A DNA stretch of 64,000 bases from Casuarina equisetifolia (lineage: Eukaryota; Streptophyta; Magnoliopsida; Fagales; Casuarinaceae), in the NCBI GenBank assembly GCA_028551475.1, contig CM052355.1, forward strand, positions 6,386,001 to 6,450,000, read 5' to 3'. Below are positions 34,998 to 46,806 of this stretch, piece after piece. A program made the position numbers and the translations under genes. The notes under the pieces were generated by a model. The model was not told the DNA's origin. It did not search any database and saw only the letters and a list, made by a program, of their open reading frames with translations. How positions within the stretch are numbered: the stretch's first letter is position 1; the number at the start of each line of letters is the position of its first letter.

Positions 34998-37499
34998 ATG
35001 GTTTCTCTCTCTTTCTCTCTCGTCCACTATTTCTCTTAAGCACCCGATTTCGATATTGATTTTCTTTCCTTGTTTCTGCATTTACAGGCACAGGTGGGGG
35101 AGACTAAACATGTAAGATACGAAGAGGTTAGCCTGGTTTTTTTAATACTGAATTATGTTCCTTTTTTCCGTCTTCTCTCTCCTTGAATTCAAGAGTGAAC
35201 AGGGAATTGGTCGTGATTGAGTTCGTTTATCTTTTTGAATATGTGTGATTAACTCTGTGTTTGTTTCTGAATTTTCAAATATTTATTTCAGGAGCATATA
35301 GTGAATTCTCGGGGCATCAAGCTTTTCACATGTAGCTGGCTTCCGGCAAACCGGGAACCGAAAGCTTTGATTTTCATATGCCATGGTTATGCCATGGAGT
35401 GCAGCATCACCATGAACAGTAAGTTTCTTTCCCTTTATGTTTCATACAATTTAAACCCGGACTAGACATGAAAAAATTTTAGAAGAAGAAAAGAAAATCG
35501 ATAAATTTTCCTCAAAACAAAGGTTGCGATTGGATCAGGTACCGCAACTCGGCTCGTCAACGCAGGCTTTGCAGTTTATGGGATAGACTACGAAGGCCAT
35601 GGAAAATCAGAAGGATTGAAAGCCTTCGTTAACAACTTCGAAGATGTCGTGGATGACTGCTCTAATCACTTTGCAAGCATATGTGGTTAGACTTTACTCT
35701 CTGTCCCAGTGATCATCAAACAGGAAAAAAAAAAACCAAAGAAAAAAAAAGAGACGCGATTATTATAATACAGGGTATTTTATTATTCATTTTTGTCAAC
35801 TTTTTTGTGATTTTTCTCTTGGGGTGATGTTCAGAAAAGAAAGAGAACAAAGGAAAGATGAGATACTTGATGGGGGAGTCCATGGGAGGAGCCATCGCTC
35901 TGCTGTTGAACAGGAAAAAGCCAGACTCCTGGGATGGCGCGGTACTGGTTGCACCCATGTGTAAGGTATGCTCTTTTGTTTTTATCCCTGAATATCTTCT
36001 GAAACTATTTCTGTGTCGTTCATGTGTTCGTCTTTCACCATCAACCCGGGGCCCCTCTCGACCTGGAGGGTGCCCAATATCACGTCATACAAGACAGACG
36101 CTCTCTCAAAATTGGATCTTGTGCACGTTTCTTTCTTCCTCCCACCGCGTGACCTGTATCCAAAATGATAATTCATTTTACCGCCGACGTGACAAGACAA
36201 ACTAGAAGTCAAGAGCTTTATCATATTCTTCTTCTTTTTCCTAGTGAAAAAGCTGAAGGCATAGCTTTCATTTCGAGACTTCAGCTCCCCTAGAATCGGT
36301 GAAACTTTTGACAAATAGTATCACGAGAGACAAAGGGGGAAGCCACTTTCGTCGGAACTAAGCCAGGGAGATACAAAAGTCTTCTCTATTTCATTTTCAT
36401 GGATTAGAATTCTTTATTGTAGTCCTGCGATGAGTTCTTCAAAGTTATAATCAATTGGATCAAGAAACTTGAGAGGGTTTTTTAAGTTTATCTTTGAGCA
36501 AAAACATGGGGTCGGTCGCCTTGAACAGCTAAAAATTCATATAATCCAGTTGACTAAGTCTACTTCGTTACGCAAATCTTGGGTAAATCAGAATATTTTA
36601 AATGCACTTGGGCAAGCCTTCCGGATCCTGTGGGGGACACCGAATTTCCAACTCAGGTTTGAATTTGTCCTCCGAAATAATCTGTGCACGTTTCAACGTA
36701 GATCACCCTCCAGATTCGGTGTTCGTTTGTCCATGAACATGTCGATTTCTTTACTTCAATTGATTTTCATTTTTTATTGTGTACAGATCGCAGACGACAT
36801 GAAGCCACCTGCACTGGTGATCGCCATTTTGACAAAGCTTACTGCTATAATTCCAACATGGAGAATAACCCCGGCTCAAGATATCATTGACCTTGCCTTT
36901 AAAGTACCTGAGACGAGACAACAGGTATGCCCTTACCCTTTGCTTTATTTTCCTCGTCAGAAAAAGAGAAACTAGAAAGAGCTGCAATTATGAAGAGATT
37001 AAGTTTTAACGATAACGTGTTGACAGATTAGAGCCAACCCATATTGCTATAAGGGGCGGCTTCGCTTGAAAACGGCCTACGAACTTCTGAGAGTTAGTAC
37101 GGAGCTTGAGCAGAGACTTCAGGAGGTTCGTTGGTTATATCTTTTTTTGACTGTTTAGAATTGGCATATGTTGACATTTAATGCTTGCTTACATGACAAC
37201 TTTTTGCCTCTTTTCAGATTTCATTCCCATTTATAGTCCTCCACGGTGATAATGACAGAGTGACTTCCAAGTCAGTCAGTAATCTACTTTATGACGTGGC
37301 CTCCAGCACAGACAAGACCTTCAAGTTGTATCCAGACATGTGGCATGGTCTACTCTATGGAGAGCCACCAGAAAATACAGAAATTGTGTTTTCAGACATC
37401 ATCAACTGGTTGGAGGAGAGAACTGCCTGGGGAAATTCGAGGTTGGAAACAGAGCAGAAGCATGATAATGAAGATACCACCAAAACTAAAAGAGTGTAG
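34998..37499 (+). CDS. monoacylglycerol lipase-like alpha/beta hydrolase
   Basis: Eight exons, 34998-35000, 35088-35126, 35292-35418, 35539-35685, 35835-35965, 36787-36924, 37027-37125 and 37218-37499, join to 321 residues. The fold and motifs are those of plant MAGL / caffeoylshikimate esterase-type serine hydrolases, which cleave monoacylglycerols or related esters. They are the oxyanion region FICHGYAMEC, the nucleophile elbow GESMGG (Ser121), the acidic residue in HGDNDRVT (Asp241) and the histidine in DMWHG (His271). The triad is complete. HGYAMECS/DYEGHGKS is typical of this plant subfamily. Exon 1 is only the ATG, directly followed by a weak donor (GTTTCT); all other junctions are consensus-like. 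The 25-residue C-terminal tail is charged and family-variable. The substrate cannot be told from sequence. Confidence 0.9.
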
Positions 37500-39403
37500 G
37501 AAATACTTTGGTAGCCAAGAAATTCCTGTTGGATGACTATGAAATGTGCGAACAAACAACAGATGATGGGCTTAGTATGGTTTTAATGTGCATGACAATT
37601 GTCCATGCTGTAGCTTGCATAGGCCTGGTTAAGCGGGGAGCAATAGGTCCTGAGAACAATAAGCAATCTGAAATAGCCATTTCTTGCAATGGGATCACTT
37701 TCGACTTCCCGTTTGCCACACCCATTTAGGCCTCCAAACATGAGGTTCCAATTTTGTTCAGTGCAACGCCCATGTCTCATCATCCCCAGGGGACAGCTAA
37801 TTTAGCAGAAAAATAAGCGGTTTTATCACTTTACATCAAATCTTCACAAAGAAGCGGGCAGTGGTCTTATAAATCTACGTCGAATGTTCACCAAGAACTC
37901 TCAACAGAGAGAAGACAAATTAAGGCGAGAAAAAGAAATATCCATTACACGAATCAGGCTGCAAGAAAATCATTTACCACAGCTATCTCAAAGCCAGGAG
38001 GTATTAGAGATGCTTCGGCTGTTGTGTTATGTTATTGGCATCTCTTCTTCGCTTGTCATGTTTTCTGTCAAGGATTACCTACGTTGAAGGTTGCACCTCA
38101 AGTTACCTGTTTGAAACTGAGACTCGCCTGTACTATGGAGATCCCAAGTTTCCGAGCTGATACATCAGAACTTGTTTCTCTCCATTATTTCTACACTGCA
38201 GTTTGTCATTGTTCACAATTAATACCTGACACCGTCAACAGTAAATGGGTGTTGACAACGTCAACATTCCATGATCCAACGGATTTACGAGAATTGTTAC
38301 TATCCAAATTAGTGACGCATGAATTAAGAACAAATGTAGCCACCGCCGGACCTTAAACACATACATCAGATAAGAGTAATGCGGAAAGCAAACATTATCG
38401 TTAACTAACATGATTTCCATGAAAACTACGCAACAAGATCAAATATGGGTAGTTACAACAACAGAAATGCTGTCTGGCAGGGGAAAGGATGGCAGAACGT
38501 GTAGCTGCTCCAGCATCAATGCCTCTCCAAGTCTCGTTCTAGAATCGAGTAAGATGTTGCTTTGCACAGCATGTGCTGTCTAGTTAGCGAAGTAGAAACA
38601 GCAACAACTCAAGTGGCTTTGTACATATAACCTACATATGCAAAAATTCGTATGTCAGAGTCTCGCCCTCTTCATCCCAAAACCCTACATTGCTCGAACA
38701 TTTCAGTTTCACATAGTCCATTGAAAAAAAAAAAAACCGTTTTGAATCTAATTCTGCTCTTAGGGTTTCTTTCTTCCCTAATCTTGTCTTTGATGGTCTA
38801 TATAGCTTGTTTAGCACCTAAACTCATTAAGATCACCGCATTTTACATTGATGGTATCAATTACGTTAGAAAAGTCCCAGACTCTCTATTTCGGCTCATG
38901 TAACCAGTCAATTTTATCACTCGATCAAAAATATCACCAGAAAGTTCTAGAACTTCTAGAACTTCTTTCAGAATGTCATTGTCTTCCTTCCTACATGTGG
39001 AAACCAAGAAAACCAGCGGTGAATATTCTTCTTTCATTCTTCCGCAACACATTGAAATCGCACAGGATATTCTACCATGGGCAGATTGAAAAATCTATAA
39101 CCTTGGAATCGACCTATAAAAACCTCACGAAAGCTATTCCAAGCTCCTAGCCCACCAGGGCTTAAACATAACTAGATCCATATCATATCTTCAGCATTCT
39201 TCTTCATGCATGTTAAGCAGCCACATTAACATTTAAAAATCTAACAGTGCACACTAATTCCCTGCTCCACAAATAGGAATGCTATACTATGTCTCAATCG
39301 GAATCAAATGTATGTACATAAAAAGAACAAACACCACAAAAGATAGACAAATACATTGATAGCATGAGCAGGAAAGTAAAGGCACCTTCAAGTTGGATGT
39401 TCC
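37500..39403. other. intergenic DNA between convergent genes
   Basis: 3' flanks of the hydrolase gene (+) and SF3B3 (-). A local TTCTAGAAC repeat (38944-38965) resembles a heat-shock element but lies far from any start. No gene recognised. Confidence 0.45.
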
Positions 39404-42400
39404 TCAAATTATCTTATTTCGAACTTCTTCAAGTTTCTTCAATATCTCTCCCGGTGTTCTGTCTAATTCATCTGCAATTTTTCTCTGCAAATCCATGGGC
39501 AATGTCGGGAACTGCTCACATAGATCTCCATCAATCACATCCTGCAAAACAACAATTCAGTACTTACGGCATTGTTTGTTAACAAAATATTAGTTAGCTA
39601 TTTTATTTTGAAACCAGTATGATAAGGGAAGGAATTAAGAAAAAGAAAATTGATGGAAGAAAACTGGAATGGTAAAGTTTCTCCAGCTCATCATAGTAAA
39701 TTAATCGCCACATCAATTCTCAACATTTTGGATAAGAGGTCATGTCTACTACATACAACAACAGCATATATAATACTAATTTCTGGACAGCCACATAAAA
39801 CTATGTTCAATGGTCATCCACAGATGCTTCCTTAGATCAAGCCCAATTAAAATGATTAGCCGCACGTGATTTAAGAGGCATATGGACTTCCCAAGGAAAA
39901 CCATCCTTTGACGAGACAATATATTTGTTTATCATCTCCTGCCAGACTGAATAAGATGATCACAATTCAAACCGCAGCTATGATAACTTCAACAAAAATG
40001 AGCCAGATGAAACATATGGCCGGTGATAAATAATTTAATTTGATCCTTAAATTCACCATCCCCGACCTAACTTATACTTGCATGGAAAAGCTTTCATGAC
40101 ACGAATCTAACAATCTAAAGAAAACTGAAAACAAAGGATGAATCTTTGTATTTTAGAAACCAAATATAAAGAGAGACATCAAATTGACACTTCTATCAAA
40201 TTGACAATTTGATTATCATGTATGAATATATCGGAGAGGTGAACAATAGAAAGAATAACATACAAATATTACCTTAACAGGAAAGTAGGCAGATCTATAA
40301 GCCATGTGATCTCGTCCACACAAAGGAGGATGTTCCTGCCTCATGTACATTTCCAAGTGAGAGAAGAAGTCAACATCATCGCGGGAGGTGAATGCCAGAA
40401 ATGCACCCAAACTCCCCATCACTGTGCCATATATTAGGCATTCTCCACCCCCAGGGATCAAAGATGCCTTCTGCAAGCAAGTGACCACATCACCAACATG
40501 AAACTGCACTATCTCCTCCATCTTGTTTGGAGCTCCATTCAATTTCCCCTGCTCCCACTTGATTTTCCCACCAGTTGGATCCTCTTCTATCTCATCAGAA
40601 ACATCCTGAGGTAACCGCACAAAATAGATGTTCCCAAACTTGTCTGCACCTGCCATGGTGTCGAAATCTATATGGTATGATGCAGTAAGCCATCTTGGAA
40701 CCGAATCATCAGCAAATATATACAGTTGATTCTCATCCCGTCTATACTTGCAGTAATGGAAAGACTGCAGGGAAGACACCAAAAGATACTCAATTAAGGA
40801 ATAAGGAAGAAGAAAAATAAACGAAGAAAAGGCACTGCGGATAAGCCACTTCCAGACAATATGCACCACTAGCAAATAAAATATCAGGATGTGGATTGCA
40901 TGGATACACTAATCTAGATGAATATGGGTGTCAGCAACTGCTTGCATTGGCGAATGTGGTATTCGGTATAATATTTGACAGCAATGGTCCCCATTGTGTA
41001 AAACCAAAGTTTTCGTTTCGAGTCTCAAAAACCCATAGATTCCACCATAATTTATCCACCTAAAGGAAATAAGCAGAATTTCCTATGAGATAACCCAAAC
41101 AGTAGCAAATACAGTGGCACATGCAGTAGCATCACGGACAGAATGTTATTGATGGCACTAAATAAATAATCCAATAGGAAATAGTATGTAACAAGATTTT
41201 GTGTAACCATATCAAATTTTCATAAGTCTCTTCCTAAAACTTCACAAAAGGTAGTCATGGGACTAAACCCATCACCACTTTCCATGTCTTGACTGAGCAC
41301 GCGAGACATTTTTTTTTTATTATTATATGAGTTTTTTCACGCTACAAAACTCTTTTTAAAATCTGACCACTTTGCAGGAATTCTTGTCAAATTGCTATGC
41401 CTCATGTCACAAAAGCTCAGCCAAGAAACAAAAAAATTCTTAATGAGCAAAACCAACACAAGATGGTTGAAAGAATGGGTTGCAACATAATAGGGCACAA
41501 GGGAAATAAACGTATGAATGATCTCAGTGTCCATGGATGATTTTGCTGAACCACCAGAAGAGATAACAATCTATATAAAAAAGTAAAAATTTCTAAGCTA
41601 AGGACAAGAGGAAGACAAATATAACACAATTCAAAACAGATTGTTGCAACCGACAAGAGAAAGCCCAGTGTGGCTCTAATTCTCAGCTGACTTCTCCCAA
41701 GGCATTCAATTTCTTACCAAAAGTGCCGTCCAAATTTTCAGCCCATTTAGTTAAAAAAAAAAAAAAAAACATTCAATTTCCAACATGATGCATTTGGAAT
41801 AGAAGTTTAGCAACAAAAAAGCAAAAGAGCATAGTTATAGTAACAATCTGTCGAGTAATCATTTATTGATACTCCTCATAAAAGCAAATTGACATACACC
41901 AGGCAACACCTTGAACAAAACAACTTAGAACGTAAATAGAACAAATTTGAGTAAGTATGAATGTGTGAGCATGTTTGTGTATGCATGTGCATGTGTTTGA
42001 TGATGCATAAGGCAATAGAGTGAACTCGAAATCAGTAAATATCTAATAGAATAAATAAAAACAAGAAAAAGATCATATCTAATAGAATAAATAAAAGCGA
42101 GAAAAAGATCATATCTAATAGAATAAATAAAAACAAGAAAAAGATCATGCCTCTTGGATGTCGCCAACATATATCCGATCACGATAAGTTTGAATGGAGA
42201 CAATAGTATTGGGGAACAGCTTGTTCTCACATTTCCTAAGCAACCTCCTCTTGCCCAAATCATAGAGTCTGAGAACAGAACCTATACCAACAAGTAATCT
42301 TCCCTGGAACTGCGACAAAGCAGTAGGGACACCTTCCACTTGTGTCTTGTGCAATAACTCAACTGACCTCCCTTCCTCTAGAAACCTATAAATATGGATA

Positions 42401-45156
42401 AAACCAGCAGCTAAACTTCTTTTGGGCCAAAATTGAAGTCCCTTTGCAGTACCAACGGCTAAAAGAGTTCCATACTCTTTATCGTGGAAATTCACAGTGC
42501 ATATGCTGAATGCAGCTTCATTGTCCTGAAGCTCCAACAGACAAGTTGTGTTTGCTGTCTTAGGGTCAAGAACTCTGATGCAAGAAACCCACTTCTCCGA
42601 CTCAGCCTTGGGATAGCCATAGTGCTCATCTGAGAGGGGATCATCATTGTCCTCATCACCACCATTCTCCATCTGCTCCACATTACCATTTTCACCTGTT
42701 CCAGCAACCTCAAAGCTCTCCTTTTTTGCAGCTTCACGCTCTTCAGCTGTGAAGGCTCCTTGATCACTCTCAATAATTACCAACAACTTTCGCTTGGGTT
42801 GGAGCACAAACTTTCTTGGGGTGTACCTTAGGGGAATCACAGTTTCATTAAACGTCTCTCCCAACCTCTCAATGGTAAAAACCCTCAAAGCATCACCAGC
42901 AACAGCAACAACACCTTCCGCACATTGGTCAGAGGCAAATGATGCTGCATATTCAAGAGTCTCATATGATAGGGGTGTTAAAAGAAAATGTCCTTGGTGA
43001 ATATAGCCAAGCCAAGGTCGACTTGACAAGCAAATCATTGCACGTTTGCCCCTTACAATAATAGAGAAGAGTTTTGGGGCTCTCAGTCCTAAGAATCGAG
43101 ATCGGGAATCAGAAAGCTGACCAGTTACCATGTCTACAACTGTTCTGAACAGAACTCCGTTCTGTAAGCCAGAATTAAGAAAAAGACTGGCGGGATGATC
43201 AGCACCATCCTCCCCACCTATTGATGCCTGAACTTCAAGGAAAAGGAGAGATTCAGGAGCTGCAGAGACACTTTGCACACTTAAAATCTGCATACAGTCT
43301 TCAGGATCCAATGACAAGATACGAATTGTGTTGTCATATGAACCAACTGCAAGGAAACGAGATCTCTGCCTCCCTTCAGGTACAGGAGCAATATCCAAAC
43401 AAGCCACATCACCAGACATTTCATGTTTATCCACCTCAATAAGTTGACCAGTGATATCCACCTCAAAATACACAAGTTCGCCCCCACTTAGTGCAATGAC
43501 CACTTGAAGTCTGTTAGAGCCAACCTTAGAGATTGTCCTCTTTCCAGGAGTCCTCCATTCATTGATACGACCATCCTCCCTTATATGCCTAATGCCATTG
43601 GGATGAACTTGCATGAGAGAGTCATCACCTATCAAAGAAACAGAAAGTGATGGAGTAGTATCAAGGAACCCACTATCACTAACTTCTTCGACTGTCTCAC
43701 CAATGGAAAGAACAAGAGTGGCATTTGAGAATGACACAACAATGTAAGCGTCAAACTCATCATTAACATTCTTTTTCACAGTCCAAACTGCACTCGGAAC
43801 ACCAGGAAGCTCTGACACAGCCATTTCACTGATGGCCAAACCAGGTCTTAAGATTCTCAGAGATGAACGAGGACCCCGCCCACAAAGCGTAAATATCTGA
43901 GGTGTTTCTTCTTCAAAGAGATTTGTGACTTTCATGTCCATTATTGACATCAAGCTCTCAATTTGGTCAATCCTAAGAAGGTTCTTAAGTCGTCTGGGCT
44001 GGAAAAACACTGGCTGGAAACCTTCTTCAGTTTCCATCAATGTAGCTGATGAAGACTCAACATCAGCATCATCACCTATCCCCTGGAACTGATAGAAAGA
44101 ATGATTTCCAAATTCAGAAGCAGCAAACAGGTGCCCCGACTTCAATACACACATTGAAGCAGTAACCGGAATGGTATCAAAATACTTTATCTTCAACTCT
44201 GTAACACGGTCATTGTCATGCTCCAACGTAACTTTAAAAATATCTCCATACTCCGTTTGCAACAGGAAGAAGAACATTGCTTTCTGCTTATGCATTGCAG
44301 CCGAAACTATAAGAACCCCACGCTCAGCAGGCAAATCTAAACGCCTAGGAATCACAGCCCTAACATCCGGGTGACCCTGATTCTTATATATCACAAAATT
44401 TTCTGCACAAACTAACACGCCACTAGGCCCATCCCCTCCTCCAGGAACAGTTACAAGTAAATTCGCACCATTATCAACCGCCTCCGACCACTTCCTAGAC
44501 ACATGGTTAAGACCTAAATCAAGCTCGTAAAAGGTCAAATGCTTCTGGGCCTCACTGGCCGCCTGCCCAGTTGAATCCTGGTCCGCCTCTGAGTAATCCA
44601 GCTCAATGGCAGCAAATATCGGGTTATCGAAGCCGCAATCAACCCCGCAGATTGAATACACTATAGTATGTGACTTGTGCGCCTCCAGCGGCGACGAAAT
44701 TGTTAGCCTAGCCGCTGTGTCCCTGTTCAAGACGTAAACAAGCTTCTGCTTCTCACAAGCCCCAATCATCACTGCCCTACCCTTGGGATCGATAGCCAAG
44801 TACTGGCCCGGAACTATCCTACGACACCCCGATTTCCCGAAAGTTTCTTGGTGAATTTTATCGAACACATTCTTTTCCTTGTTGTACTCAAGGATCACGA
44901 TCCGACCCGAGTCGGTACCGACCACGATATAGTCTTTCTGAGCCCCGGTGAGCCTAAACTGAGCTAAAGACCTAATGGCACCGAAGACTTCAACGGATAG
45001 AAGGGTTTGGATCTTACCGTTATCGTCGGGTCGGAGAAGCTCGAGAATCTTGCCGCGAGCGACCACAATCTCTTGGACCTTACCTCCGGAGAAGCTGCCG
45101 TTGATGGCGCAGACTACGCCGGTGGCTCGCTGAAGAGTGAGGCTGTAGAGATACAT
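39404..45156 (-). CDS. SF3B3: splicing factor 3B subunit 3 (SAP130)
   Basis: Three exons, 45156-42151, 40764-40273 and 39541-39404, give 1211 residues, close to the ~1215 expected. SF3B3 is the large beta-propeller scaffold of the U2 snRNP SF3b complex, which recognises the branch site. The start MYLYSLTLQRATGVVCAING, the acidic insert MENGGDEDNDDPLSDEHYGY (about 815-835), the DDB1/CPSF-type repeats and the end GEILKKLEEVRNKII all match the family. Exon 1 alone codes 1002 residues. Intron 1 needs a GC donor (GAG|GCATGA) joined to the acceptor TGCAG|TCTTTC, giving GDIQE-SFHYCKYRRDENQ as in relatives; no GT donor fits. Intron 2 is GT-AG. Without splicing, exon 1 would end after one more codon (Ala, then stop). 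Confidence 0.95.
42041..42148. repeat. three 36-bp tandem repeats at the SF3B3 intron 1 donor
   Basis: Copies at 42041-42076, 42077-42112 and 42113-42148 differ by two substitutions in the middle copy. On the minus strand the last base of the repeat is the third base of intron 1, immediately after the GC donor dinucleotide. Confidence 0.9.
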
Positions 45157-46086
45157 GGCTCAGAATTTGTCTCAGGTAGGGTTGCGAAACGCGAGGGCAA
45201 ATAAAGGAGTAGGAGTGTTTCAGAGAAGGTTCATTTGCTGGAGAGAGCCTCTAGGGTTTCGGAGAGGGGGAATCGGTTGCAGAGTGTGGCTCGTAAAGTG
45301 CGGGAGCAAACGAGCGCTCGAGCGGGGTGATGTGTAAAACCCTAAGGGGATTTTGGGGATGGGAAATGCTTACCGCCCTTGTTTGAATCGGACGGCTGGA
45401 TAATACTGACCCAGTGGGTTCCACCATGAGAACAATGTAGAAAACAAATGAAAGATTAAATTTTCTCTCAGCATTTTAAATCTTGTAATTATCTTTTATT
45501 GTTATTTTTCTTCATCTATGAAGAAGATAACACTTCAAATCATGTTCCGAGTAAAATATATGACAAGTATACGAATCTGCTCCATACCATTCAATATGTT
45601 TAGTGCGTAACGATGTTTAGCATATGAGGTTATATGTACAAAATGAAAATTTTATATAAAAACATAATTTTTTAGATGAAATTTAAATAAATTAATTTTT
45701 ATATTGGACTTTTACCTTCTGACAAATATTAATCATTTTTTTATTAAAATATTTTTATCATTACTATTTAGACCATTAAACTATAAAGGGTTGTACTAAT
45801 TGATCCATTCATTAGAGAAAAGGAAGAATTAGATTTAAAAGGTAAAAATGGCGTACTAAATTGGTGCCTTACTAACCAAAGACGTGGAATTCTGCATGTC
45901 TAAGGTTTTTGGAAGGAAATGAAGACTTGTGTATTAAAGCCCTGAGATATGCATTACTGGAGGGGTAGGCTTGATCCATAGCCAACCACCCCAACCAGAC
46001 CAAAACTAAGCCAATTGTCCCAACCCTTCACTTTTATAAAACCCAAGAAACACACAACAAAATCCAAGCTTTCCTTTGTCAAGAAA
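45157..46086. promoter_or_regulatory. divergent promoter region of SF3B3 and the first dirigent gene
   Basis: The SF3B3 side has telomere-type boxes: TAGGGTTT at 45250-45257 and AAACCCTAA at 45337-45345, typical of housekeeping genes. The dirigent side has a TATA box (TATAAAA, 46035-46041) about 46 bases before the ATG. The middle (45.4-45.9 kb) is AT-rich with nothing recognised. Confidence 0.6.
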
Positions 46087-46806
46087 ATGGCCAAACTTCC
46101 CTCAATGCCAATCGTAGCCTGCGTACTCTTGTTCATGGCAATCATCATCAACCAGTCATCCTCGGCTAGAACCATCGGCCAGCCAACTCCAACCCATCGT
46201 ACCCGTTATCACAAAATCACGTTTCTGATGAGAGACGTGCTCAACGTCTCTCAACCCTCGTCAAAACCCGCAACCACGAAAGTCACAGGTCAGCTTCCCT
46301 TCCACAAGCCACTGGGCCTCTTCCCTCCCAGGGGAGGAATCCCTGTCCTAGGTTCCAATCCCACAGTTCCCGGCGCTGGAATGTCCACCCAATCGCTTGA
46401 TCTATCGAGCATCGGCTTCTCTTTCCCGGCTCAAGCCACCCTTCAAGAGCTGGAGTTTGGGACGGTAACGGTAATAGACCAGGAACTCTTCAAACATTCG
46501 AGCTACAGGATGTCAACCCCAGTGGGAAAAGCACAAGGGATATACGTTGCTAGCTCAGAAGACGGCAGTAGCCATATGATGGCAATGACATCATATTTTG
46601 ACGGTAGTGGCTTTAAGGATGCGTTGAGATTTTTTGGGGTTCACCAGACTGATATTCCTGAGTCTCATATTGCAGTCATTGGTGGCATCGGGAAGTATCA
46701 AGGCGCAAATGGGTATGCAACCGTGAAGGCAATGGATGCAGGATCTCATACTGAAGGGGAAGAAGGAACTAATAAGCTCCTCCTCTTCAATGTATATCTG
46801 AGTTAG
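46087..46806 (+). CDS. dirigent-domain secreted protein, copy 1
   Basis: An intronless 239-residue frame. The ATG at 46087 is chosen because the frame upstream has only a TTG. A signal peptide (MAKLPSMPIVACVLLFMAII, cleavage near SSSA) targets secretion. The dirigent domain starts at KITFLMRDVLN and includes LQELEFGTVTVIDQEL, AQGIYVASSEDGSS and FFGVHQTD...GGIGKYQGANGYATV. Dirigent proteins steer the stereochemistry of phenoxy-radical coupling, and relatives with this inserted loop (ESB1/DIR9/10/24-type) act in lignin deposition in the apoplast, for example the Casparian strip. Here the loop between strands is short and Pro/Gly/Ser-rich rather than Asn-rich as in copies 2 and 3. TATA box at 46035. 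Probable positional counterpart of At3g55230. Confidence 0.88.
   Translation: MAKLPSMPIVACVLLFMAIIINQSSSARTIGQPTPTHRTRYHKITFLMRDVLNVSQPSSKPATTKVTGQLPFHKPLGLFPPRGGIPVLGSNPTVPGAGMSTQSLDLSSIGFSFPAQATLQELEFGTVTVIDQELFKHSSYRMSTPVGKAQGIYVASSEDGSSHMMAMTSYFDGSGFKDALRFFGVHQTDIPESHIAVIGGIGKYQGANGYATVKAMDAGSHTEGEEGTNKLLLFNVYLS

Noticed and set aside
38944-38965. Heat-shock-element-like TTCTAGAAC repeat
   Set aside because: Inter-unit spacing is one base instead of two, and it lies between the 3' ends of two convergent genes.
46015-46086. Longer N-terminus for dirigent copy 1
   Set aside because: The extension begins at TTG and includes the TATA box. The ATG at 46087 starts a proper signal peptide.
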